Assembly: GCA_905372875.1 (NCBI GenBank)
Contig: CAJPQU010000134.1
Coordinates: 1-5,187 of the forward strand
Source of the DNA: an uncultured Schwartzia sp.
Lineage (GTDB): Bacteria > Bacillota > Negativicutes > Selenomonadales > Selenomonadaceae
Direction of reading: 5' to 3'
Length of the DNA stretch: 5,187 nucleotides
Translations under genes and position numbers: made by a program
Notes under the pieces: model-generated
Seen by the model: the letters and a program-made list of their open reading frames with translations, nothing else
Told to the model about the DNA's origin: nothing
Databases searched by the model: none
Shown: positions 1 through 5,136 of the stretch, piece by piece
Numbering within the stretch: position 1 is the first letter of the stretch
Layout: each line of letters begins with the position of its first letter

Positions 1-507
1 GGAAAAGAAGATCAGGTGGCTCTTTTGGTAGATGACCGCTTGGATATTGTGTTAGCAACCCGGCAGAAAAAAATTAAAGTCGATGGTATTCATGTGGGGC
101 AGTCTGATATTCCGCCGGACATTTGCCGGCGTATTTTGGGGGAAGATGCCATCGTTGGCCTATCGGCGCGCAGCCATGATCTTTTACACTATGTGGCACA
201 TGCAGATATCACAGACATTGATTATTTTGGTGCAGGTCCACTGCACGAGACAGCCACAAAGCCTGATTGCGGTCGCGACGAAGACGGGAATATCATCACC
301 CGAAGCCTGACGGAACTAACACAGTTAGCGCAGATGAGTCCGATCCCCGTGGTTGTGGGGGGAGGCGTCAAGTTATCTGATATTCCCGCTCTTTCCGCTA
401 CTGGTGTGGACGGATTTTTTGTCGTATCCGCCGTGGCGGAAGCAGAGGTACCTAAAGAAGCGGCCGCTTCTTTGGTTCGTGCTTGGCAAAAAAATCATCG
501 GGGCTGA
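1..507 (+). CDS. thiE: thiamine phosphate synthase, 3' part (5' end outside window)
   Basis: ThiE condenses HMP-pyrophosphate with thiazole phosphate to make thiamine phosphate in the cytoplasm. The frame is open from base 1, so the start lies off the left edge. The 168 residues present are about four fifths of a usual ~210-residue TIM barrel. Counting from the first visible codon, I see DDRLDIVLA (11-19), DGIHVGQSDIP (28-38), GLSARS (53-58), the phosphate-binding DYFGAGPLHETATK (74-87), PVVVGGGV (116-123) and GVDGFFVVSA (135-144), all in the expected ThiE order. A short basic insert (RQKKIK, 21-26) precedes the GIHVGQ strand. The later form (VVVGGGVK, DIPAL) resembles a Firmicutes ThiE subgroup as I remember it. 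A GTG at 16 is only an internal codon. The gene is followed by its own terminator, so it is the last gene of its operon. The family call is secure. Confidence 0.93.
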   Translation, partial: GKEDQVALLVDDRLDIVLATRQKKIKVDGIHVGQSDIPPDICRRILGEDAIVGLSARSHDLLHYVAHADITDIDYFGAGPLHETATKPDCGRDEDGNIITRSLTELTQLAQMSPIPVVVGGGVKLSDIPALSATGVDGFFVVSAVAEAEVPKEAAASLVRAWQKNHRG

Positions 508-540
508 CTAGTTTTTACTATATAGAAATATAGACATTTC

Positions 541-575
541 AGCGGATCGTTGGTATTACAGACGATCCGCTTTTT
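541..575 (+). terminator. intrinsic terminator of thiE
   Basis: A perfect 10-bp stem, AGCGGATCGT (541-550) with ACGATCCGCT (562-571), encloses an 11-nt loop and runs into five T's (571-575). It lies 34 bases after the thiE stop and separates thiE from the pckA promoter. Confidence 0.9.
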
Positions 576-646
576 ACCAAGTAATTCAGGGCAGGTATAT
601 AAGTAAATACGAAAAAATTTTGTTATTTTTAGCAGGATTTCTTTGA

Positions 647-675
647 TTGACGACGAAATAATAGCAAAATATAAA
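647..675 (+). promoter_or_regulatory. sigma-70-type promoter of pckA
   Basis: TTGACG (647-652), a 17-base spacer and TATAAA (670-675) match the consensus hexamers at 5 of 6 positions each, with ideal spacing. Transcription would start near 682, leaving a leader of about 60 nt before the pckA ATG. The promoter lies downstream of the thiE terminator, so pckA is probably transcribed alone. The leader start carries ATTCCC twice, 20 bases apart (683-688, 703-708), each followed by GGAA (696-699, 713-716). This could be a regulator site or chance. Confidence 0.72.
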
Positions 676-744
676 AGAATATATTCCCGCAAAAAGGAAC
701 ACATTCCCATAAGGAAAATTTGTTGGAGAAAGGGCGAGGGCGTC

Positions 745-2352
745 ATGGAAAATATTGATCTGAATCAGTACGGCATCACGGGGACGACAGAGATCCTGTA
801 TAATCCTTCTTACGAAATTTTATTTGAGGAAGAGATGAAGCCCGGTCTGACCGGGTATGATAAAGGCGTACTGACGGAACTTCAGGCGGTCAATGTCATG
901 ACAGGTATTTATACGGGTCGTTCACCGAAGGATAAATTTATTGTCGATGACGCAAATTCCCATGATACGCTCTGGTGGACCTCCGAGGCATATAAAAATG
1001 ATAATCACCGTGCGACCAAAGAGACTTGGGACGCAGTTCTGCAAATTGCCAAAGAAGAACTCTCGAATAAAAAACTATATGTTGTCGATGCCTTTTGCGG
1101 CGCCAATAAAGATACGCGCATGGCCGTTCGTTTTATCATGGAGGTGGCGTGGCAGGCACATTTTGTCCGGAATATGTTCATCAAACCGACCGCGGAAGAA
1201 CTGAAAAATTTCCGGCCGGATTTCGTCGTCTATAATGCTTCTAAAGCTAAGGTAAAAAACTATAAGGAACTTGGCTTAAATTCAGAAACTGCCGTGGTAT
1301 TCAACATTACCAGCCGTGAACAAGTCATCATTAATACCTGGTATGGTGGCGAGATGAAAAAAGGCATGTTCTCGATGATGAACTATTATCTTCCGTTGAA
1401 CGGGATCGCTGCTATGCATTGCTCGGCAAATACGGATATGAATGGGGAGAATACGGCCATCTTCTTTGGCCTTTCGGGGACAGGGAAGACGACATTGTCT
1501 ACCGATCCCAAACGGCTTCTTATCGGCGATGACGAACACGGTTGGGATGATCATGGTATTTTCAATTTTGAAGGCGGTTGCTATGCGAAAGTGATCAATC
1601 TCGACAAGGAATCAGAACCGGATATCTATCATGCAATTAAACGCAATGCGTTATTGGAAAATGTCACGGTCGATAAGAATGGGAAAATTGATTTCTCAGA
1701 TAAAAGCGTGACAGAAAATACACGCGTCTCTTATCCCATTGATCACATTACGAACATTGTCCGCCCGATTTCGGCTGCTCCGCCGGCAAAAAATGTCATC
1801 TTTCTGTCCGCGGATGCTTTCGGCGTCTTGCCGCCGGTATCCATTCTTACGCCTGAGCAGACAAAATATTATTTTCTTTCTGGATTTACTGCAAAATTAG
1901 CGGGAACGGAACGGGGAATCACGGAACCGACGCCCACGTTTTCCGCTTGTTTTGGCCAGGCTTTTTTAGAGCTTCATCCAACAAAATATGCTGAAGAGCT
2001 AGTGCGAAAAATGGAAATGAGCGGCGCCAAGGCTTATCTCGTCAATACAGGTTGGAATGGCAGCGGCAAACGCATTTCCATCAAAGATACCCGTGGTATC
2101 ATTGATGCTATTTTAAGTGGGGCGATCCGTGAAGTTCCGACGAAAAAGATACCGGTCTTCCATTTTGACGTGCCGACGGAACTACCAGGAGTCGATCCCA
2201 AAATTTTGGATCCGCGGGATACTTATGCGGACGTTACGCAGTGGAACGAAAAAGCAGCCGATTTAGCCGCACGATTCATAAAGAACTTTGTTAAGTATCA
2301 AGGCAATGAAGCGGGCCGGGCCTTAGTTGCGGCTGGGCCTAAGATTGAGTGA
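745..2352 (+). CDS. pckA: phosphoenolpyruvate carboxykinase (ATP)
   Basis: PckA interconverts oxaloacetate + ATP and PEP + CO2 + ADP in the cytoplasm. It serves gluconeogenesis or, in succinate/propionate-forming anaerobes, PEP carboxylation with ATP gain. The 535 residues are close to the 540 of E. coli PckA. Visible in order: YNPSYEIL (19-26), TGRSPKDKFIV with the substrate Arg at 59, WYGGEMKKGMF (199-209) with two metal/substrate lysines at 205-206, His225 in MHCSAN, the P-loop GLSGTGKTT (242-250), the metal-binding LIGDDEHGW (259-267), NTRVSYP (325-331) with Arg327, and the adenine-side RISIKDTR (443-450). All key residues are intact. The frame is open back to a TTG at 643, but the -10 box lies inside that stretch and family homology begins just after the ATG at 745. 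GAGGG (736-740) and GGAGAAAGG (725-733) precede that ATG. It is monocistronic, with its own promoter and terminator. Confidence 0.97.
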   Translation: MENIDLNQYGITGTTEILYNPSYEILFEEEMKPGLTGYDKGVLTELQAVNVMTGIYTGRSPKDKFIVDDANSHDTLWWTSEAYKNDNHRATKETWDAVLQIAKEELSNKKLYVVDAFCGANKDTRMAVRFIMEVAWQAHFVRNMFIKPTAEELKNFRPDFVVYNASKAKVKNYKELGLNSETAVVFNITSREQVIINTWYGGEMKKGMFSMMNYYLPLNGIAAMHCSANTDMNGENTAIFFGLSGTGKTTLSTDPKRLLIGDDEHGWDDHGIFNFEGGCYAKVINLDKESEPDIYHAIKRNALLENVTVDKNGKIDFSDKSVTENTRVSYPIDHITNIVRPISAAPPAKNVIFLSADAFGVLPPVSILTPEQTKYYFLSGFTAKLAGTERGITEPTPTFSACFGQAFLELHPTKYAEELVRKMEMSGAKAYLVNTGWNGSGKRISIKDTRGIIDAILSGAIREVPTKKIPVFHFDVPTELPGVDPKILDPRDTYADVTQWNEKAADLAARFIKNFVKYQGNEAGRALVAAGPKIE

Positions 2353-2374
2353 CCATATAATCATCTGAGATATG

Positions 2375-2423
2375 AAAAATACTCCGGCGGGATGATATTG
2401 GAGAACCCGTCGGAGTATTTTTT
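2375..2423. terminator. bidirectional terminator between pckA and metY
   Basis: AATACTCCGGCGGG (2378-2391) pairs with CCCGTCGGAGTATT (2406-2419) over 14 bp with one G-T wobble and a 14-nt loop. A run of T's to 2423 follows on the + strand, and A's at 2375-2379 give a T-run on the - strand. It therefore serves pckA rightward and metY leftward. Confidence 0.88.
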
Positions 2424-2467
2424 GTTTTCGAAGCTAGGAGGTTATAAGGAGTATGGCTCAGATGGGA

Positions 2468-3739
2468 TTAGATGGCATTTATCCGTCCAAAAGCCTGCGT
2501 TAAATCAGCTAAAATATCATCGATATTTTCTAAGCCGACGGAAATACGAATCATGCCAGGATGAATACCGGCGGCGAGGAGTTGCTCGTCAGTGAGTTGG
2601 CGATGGGTTTCGCTGGCTGGATGAAGTACACAGGTACGGATATCAGCGACGTGTACTTCGTTGGATGCCAAGCGCAGCGCATCCATGAATTTCATAGCGT
2701 TCTCCCGCCCGCCGCGGATGGTGAAGGTGACGACCCCACTGGCTTTTCCTCCCAGATATTTTTCTGCCAGCGCGTGGTATTTATCGTTGGGGAGGCCCGG
2801 ATAGGATACCGATTCCACTTTCGATGAGGTCGCTAAATATTCGGCGACCCGCTTTCCTTGTTCGGCATAACGGGGCATCCGAAGCGCTAGTGTTTCCAGC
2901 CCAATATTTAGAAGAAACGCGGAGTGAGCGGCTGGATACGCGCCAAAATCACGCATGAGCTGCATACGAGCTTTGACGATATAGGCCATATTCCCAAACT
3001 CTTTTGTGTAGATAATTCCGTGGTAAGAATCGTCCGGCGTTGTGAATTCCGGGAATTTTCCGTTACTCCAATTAAAATTTCCACTGTCGACGATAACCCC
3101 ACCGCCTTGCAGGGCATGCCCGTCCATGTACTTGGTGGTGGAATGGATGACGATATCGGCCCCGAATTGAAAAGGTTTGCAGAGGATCGGTGTCGCGAAT
3201 GTATTGTCGAGAATCAGGGGGACATGATGTGTATGGGCTATCCGGGCAAATTTTTCGATATCGCAGACAACGAGAGCCGGATTGGCTAAGGTCTCGCCAA
3301 AAAGCAAGCGCGTGTTTGGCTTAAAAGCGCGATGGAATTCTTCTTCTGAAGCATCCGGCGCAATAAAGATACATTCGATGCCCAAACGTTTTAGCGTGAC
3401 AGCGAAAAGATTAAGTGTGCCGCCATATATTGCCGACGAGCATAGCAGACTGTCTCCGGCCCCGCAGATATTGAGAATGGAAAAAAGTGTCGCGGCTTGT
3501 CCTGACGTAGTACACATAGCGCCGATACCGCCTTCTAAATCAGCGATTTTCTTTTCTACGGCATCTACTGTGGGATTTGCAAAGCGAGAATAGATATATT
3601 CCGTAGGGAGGTCGAAAATTGCCGCAATATGGGCGGTAGAATCAAATCGATATGTCGTGCTTTGCACGATCGGCATAACACTTGGTTCACCGCTTTTCGG
3701 GCGGTATCCTGAATGGAGGCATTTCGTTTCATCTTTCAT
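2468..3739 (-). CDS. metY: O-acetylhomoserine sulfhydrylase (MetY-type, PLP-dependent)
   Basis: This is a Cys/Met-metabolism PLP enzyme of fold type I. It probably joins O-acetylhomoserine with sulfide (or methanethiol) to give homocysteine (or methionine) in the cytoplasm. Visible parts: YSRFANPT (50-57) with the Tyr/Arg that bind the neighbouring subunit's cofactor phosphate, the SGQAA turn (79-83), stacking Tyr105 in YGGT, Asp178 in LDNTFATP for the pyridine nitrogen, the Schiff-base lysine 203 in HSTTKYMDGH, HPASETHRQL (373-382), and the substrate-carboxylate Arg398 in IRISVGLEN. The 423-residue length and the extra segment GKFPEFTTPDDSYHG (227-241) are MetY marks. Methionine gamma-lyases are nearer 400 residues and have Cys where Gly107 sits here. 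The ATG follows AGGAG (3746-3750, bottom strand) by six bases. It is a single gene converging on pckA. The upstream palindrome suggests repressor or activator control. Exact substrate preference cannot be read from sequence. Confidence 0.85.
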   Translation of the reverse strand: MKDETKCLHSGYRPKSGEPSVMPIVQSTTYRFDSTAHIAAIFDLPTEYIYSRFANPTVDAVEKKIADLEGGIGAMCTTSGQAATLFSILNICGAGDSLLCSSAIYGGTLNLFAVTLKRLGIECIFIAPDASEEEFHRAFKPNTRLLFGETLANPALVVCDIEKFARIAHTHHVPLILDNTFATPILCKPFQFGADIVIHSTTKYMDGHALQGGGVIVDSGNFNWSNGKFPEFTTPDDSYHGIIYTKEFGNMAYIVKARMQLMRDFGAYPAAHSAFLLNIGLETLALRMPRYAEQGKRVAEYLATSSKVESVSYPGLPNDKYHALAEKYLGGKASGVVTFTIRGGRENAMKFMDALRLASNEVHVADIRTCVLHPASETHRQLTDEQLLAAGIHPGMIRISVGLENIDDILADLTQAFGRINAI

Positions 3740-3758
3740 GGCAAACTCCTTTTTGCCA

Positions 3759-3791
3759 TTAGTTCCGATAAGTATAAATTATCGGAACTAA
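3759..3791 (-). promoter_or_regulatory. perfect inverted repeat overlapping the metY promoter (candidate operator)
   Basis: TTAGTTCCGATAA (3759-3771) and TTATCGGAACTAA (3779-3791) form a perfect 13-bp inverted repeat with a 7-base spacer. On the bottom strand the spacer and one arm contain TATACT (3776 to 3771), a good -10 box. No good -35 lies 16-18 bases upstream (TATTTT at best), which would fit a regulated promoter. Transcription would then start near 3764, so the palindrome acts mainly as a DNA site and the leader is only about 25 nt, too short for a riboswitch. The regulator is unknown. The TTCC...GGAA core loosely recalls Rrf2/CymR-type cysteine-regulator sites, but I cannot confirm that. 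Confidence 0.6.
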
Positions 3792-3800
3792 ATAAAATAG

Positions 3801-3820
3801 CCTAAAATCTCCTAAAATCT
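3801..3820. repeat. 10-bp tandem duplication upstream of metY
   Basis: CCTAAAATCT occurs twice head to tail (3801-3810, 3811-3820) with no mismatch. On the bottom strand it sits just upstream of the weak metY -35 region, where an activator would bind. A function is inferred only from position. Confidence 0.6.
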
Positions 3821-3907
3821 TATCCTTTAGAAACTCAGTAACGACGCCTATTTATCACGCATTTTAAGATTTAAATTGTTATGTTCTGATATGTTCCATT
3901 TTAACTG

Positions 3908-3941
3908 TTTTGTTGCCATTGGGCAACAAAATGGCAACAAA
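3908..3941. repeat. TTTTGTTGCC / GGCAACAAAA repeat cluster, candidate phage attachment core
   Basis: TTTTGTTGCC (3908-3917) and GGCAACAAAA (3922-3931) are perfect 10-bp inverted repeats around ATTG. GGCAACAAA recurs at 3933-3941, so 3909-3919 could alternatively pair with 3931-3941 (11 bp) ahead of five T's. Inverted arms around a short centre are the layout of tyrosine-recombinase core sites. The cluster lies where host genes give way to phage lysis genes, with no gene across it. That makes it my best candidate for attR or attL. Without the other prophage end the true core cannot be defined, and the hairpin could instead be a second terminator. Confidence 0.35.
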
Positions 3942-3958
3942 TTTTTCTCTTTTCGCTG

Positions 3959-3983
3959 AAAAAGATCAAATAAAAAGATCAAA
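3959..3983. repeat. 12-bp direct repeat, period 13
   Basis: AAAAAGATCAAA occurs at 3959-3970 and again at 3972-3983, separated by one T. The second copy contributes an arm of the adjacent terminator, so the first may be a duplication of that arm. No function is evident. Confidence 0.6.
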
Positions 3984-4015
3984 CAAAAGCGCACATTGCT
4001 CTTTTGTTTGATCTT
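3972..4015 (-). terminator. strong intrinsic terminator of the phage lysis operon
   Basis: AAGATCAAACAAAAG (3975-3989) pairs perfectly over 15 bp with CTTTTGTTTGATCTT (4001-4015) around an 11-nt loop. Read leftward, the stem runs into TTTTT (3976 to 3972). It starts 12 bases after the last stop codon of the leftward operon (4028) and would shield metY from phage transcription. It lacks a T-run in the rightward direction. Confidence 0.85.
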
Positions 4016-4027
4016 GAAAAACGGCTG

Positions 4028-4483
4028 CTATCGCGTGACCGCGATCCCGCCTAACACCACAGCGACCACTTCCCAGAAATTGCGCTGGCGCTCAATGCGT
4101 CGGCGCGTTTTTTCTAATTTCTGCACAGATTCCACGGCAGACTGCAATTCTTCGTTCGCTGTCTTGAGCGATTCTTTCGCCCGCGCCGATTCTTCCTTGA
4201 GCGTTTCTAACTGCCCGCTCAATCGCCGAAGCTGATCCTTCGCTTCTTTCAACTGCTCTCGCAGCGTCATCAGCTCGCTTTGCGCTATCGTCAAGTCCTC
4301 GTTCGATTCGTTCAATGTCTCCAAGAGCGCGGCGTTGTTCATCGACAGCGCGGTCAAGTTTTCTTCCAGTGTCATCAGCTGCGCCTCCGTTATCGTGTAG
4401 GTTTCCGCACACGACCCACAGGATGGCCGCCCCCAGCACAACACCAAGAGCGCCAGCAATAATATACTTCTTCCCGTTTTCAT
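4028..4483 (-). CDS. small secreted coiled-coil protein with C-terminal hydrophobic end (candidate spanin-type lysis protein)
   Basis: The 151 residues read in order: a basic start (MKTGR), a hydrophobic core (ILLLALLVLCW, 7-17), a Cys-rich c-region with Cys22 and Cys25, a long proline-free heptad-rich coiled coil (about 30-125), a basic patch (TRRRIERQRN, 126-135) and a short hydrophobic end (FWEVVAVVLGGIAV, 136-149). Signal peptidase I could cut after SCA (24-26). A lipobox at Cys25 (CGS-C) would be atypical. An N-terminal export/lipid signal with a C-terminal membrane segment is the topology of unimolecular spanins such as T1 gp11, though those are not coiled coils. Codon use is natural. 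The ATG at 4483 gives the cleanest signal peptide; an ATG at 4504 (in TAATG with the amidase stop) would add seven residues but has no ribosome site of its own. It overlaps the 4092-4487 frame almost entirely. I recognise the architecture, not a named family. Confidence 0.7.
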   Translation of the reverse strand: MKTGRSILLLALLVLCWGRPSCGSCAETYTITEAQLMTLEENLTALSMNNAALLETLNESNEDLTIAQSELMTLREQLKEAKDQLRRLSGQLETLKEESARAKESLKTANEELQSAVESVQKLEKTRRRIERQRNFWEVVAVVLGGIAVTR

Positions 4484-4487
4484 ACAT
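4092..4487 (-). CDS. overlapping-frame small membrane protein, i-spanin (Rz)-like topology
   Basis: The 131 residues begin at an ATG exactly seven bases after AAGGAGG, the best-placed start on this stretch. Lys6-Lys7 precede one clear membrane segment (about 8-27, with AGALGVVLGAAILW), so the N-terminus should be cytoplasmic. A short HDNGG turn (31-35) leads into a charged, mostly helical region rich in Asp, Arg, Ala and Glu to about residue 125. That is the layout of Rz-type inner-membrane spanins. The HDNGG-plus-helix pattern also recalls hypothetical phage proteins of diderm Firmicutes, but only from memory. Caution: the Ala/Arg/Glu/Asp bias is what a shadow of the overlapping frame would give. 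It lacks only that frame's C-terminal hydrophobic end. Real gene or shadow is undecided; the start signal and membrane segment tip me slightly to real. Confidence 0.5.
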   Translation of the reverse strand: MYENGKKYIIAGALGVVLGAAILWVVCGNLHDNGGAADDTGRKLDRAVDEQRRALGDIERIERGLDDSAKRADDAARAVERSEGSASAIERAVRNAQGRIGAGERIAQDSERRIAVCRGICAEIRKNAPTH

Positions 4488-4490
4488 TCT

Positions 4491-4501
4491 GCCCCCTCCT
4501 T
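4491..4501 (-). promoter_or_regulatory. shared ribosome binding site for two start codons
   Basis: On the bottom strand AAGGAGG (4501 to 4495) is followed after 7 bases by the ATG at 4487 and after 11 bases by the ATG at 4483, in different frames (ATGTATG). Spacing favours the 4487 start, with 4483 still within reach. The site itself overlaps the region just past the amidase stop. Confidence 0.75.
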
Positions 4502-4503
4502 CA

Positions 4504-5136
4504 TTACTCCGGCAAAGCCCGCTCCGCGTCGGCTCGCCATTTATTTTGCCAGTAAATCGCCTTTCCCCGCAGGACGTCACCGCCCCGGCTCCCGTCCGTC
4601 GCGTAGGGATGATACGCCGGGCTTTCCGGCGTGCCAAGGTATTCCAAATCCCACTTCTCGCAGCCGTTCTTCGGCCCGTAGGCGTCGTCATATCCATACC
4701 CAGCTGTATCCCCATCCTCAATGTCCGCCGCCTCTCCGTGCGTCAGCACGCACGCTTTTTTGATGGGCAGTCCCAGCTCCTCACACAGCACCGCAACCGC
4801 CTGCGCCATTGCCTCGATCTGCGCCAATGTCGGCGGCGCGTTGCCCAAATCCGTCGTCGTCGCGTCGTAACAGCCGCAGAGCGCCACCCCAACCCCGCCG
4901 GTATTGCGCCGCCAAGTATGCGCCAGTACCTCCGCCAAATCCTCCGTGGCGGCGTATAGCTTGCCGTCCCCGGCGATATTGATGTGATAATCGTCGAAAA
5001 GCCCCTGATAAGCCCCTGCCGTCCAATGCAGATACACCTTCGGCGTCTCATGCCCCGCCTCATTTGCCGCCTCCCACAGATCCGGCTTCGACCACATCGC
5101 GATCTGGCGCAGCTCCGATAGCGTGATTTCCTTCAC
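4504..5136 (-). CDS. phage endolysin, N-acetylmuramoyl-L-alanine amidase (Amidase_2 type)
   Basis: The 210-residue enzyme would cut the bond between muramic acid and the stem peptide during phage release. Visible parts of the zinc amidase fold: the first strand with zinc ligand His37 (VYLHWTAG), DDYHINI (48-54), the AHTWRRNTGGVGVALCG segment (72-88) that precedes the helix beginning PTLAQIEAM, the second zinc His133 (VLTHGEAA), and GCEKWDLEYL (158-167), where Asp163 (or Cys159) should be the third ligand. This resembles the WDL form of phage amidases. There is no signal peptide or SAR-type anchor and no separate wall-binding domain, so it would need a holin. The start is GTG: AAGGAGG (5150 to 5144) sits seven bases upstream and the GTG overlaps the upstream stop as GTGA. 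The stop forms TAATG with a possible downstream start. Family call is good; phage origin is inferred from context. Confidence 0.85.
   Translation of the reverse strand: MKEITLSELRQIAMWSKPDLWEAANEAGHETPKVYLHWTAGAYQGLFDDYHINIAGDGKLYAATEDLAEVLAHTWRRNTGGVGVALCGCYDATTTDLGNAPPTLAQIEAMAQAVAVLCEELGLPIKKACVLTHGEAADIEDGDTAGYGYDDAYGPKNGCEKWDLEYLGTPESPAYHPYATDGSRGGDVLRGKAIYWQNKWRADAERALPE

Noticed and set aside
643..744. Upstream TTG start that would add 34 residues to PckA
   Set aside because: The likely -10 box (670-675) lies inside it, there is no ribosome site at 643, and family homology begins right after the ATG at 745.
495..746. Bottom-strand 83-residue frame between thiE and pckA
   Set aside because: It runs through the thiE terminator and the pckA promoter, has no ribosome site and reads as AT-rich noise.
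2561..3593. Rightward frames antisense to metY
   Set aside because: MetY is a complete, motif-rich enzyme on the other strand. These frames show no family features.
2468..3739. Methionine gamma-lyase as the product
   Set aside because: Length, the GKFPEFTTPDDSYHG insert and Gly in place of the catalytic Cys next to Tyr105 favour O-acetylhomoserine sulfhydrylase.
3740..3960. SAM riboswitch or T-box leader of metY
   Set aside because: No S-box or T-box conserved sequence is visible, and the best promoter leaves a leader of only about 25 nt.
3801..3983. CRISPR-like array from the several repeats in the spacer
   Set aside because: The repeats are different 9-12-mers with two or three copies each, with no regular spacers and no cas genes.
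3792..4027. tRNA gene as the integration target
   Set aside because: I found no cloverleaf, T-loop (GTTCRA) or CCA-type 3' end on either strand.
4488..4721. N-terminal extension of the 4092-4487 frame up to 4721
   Set aside because: This stretch is antiphase to the amidase C-terminus and Arg-rich. The real start signal is the ATG at 4487 after AAGGAGG.
4315..5063. Several Arg/Pro-rich frames on both strands across the amidase region
   Set aside because: They are typical shadows of a G+C-rich gene, without starts, motifs or ribosome sites.
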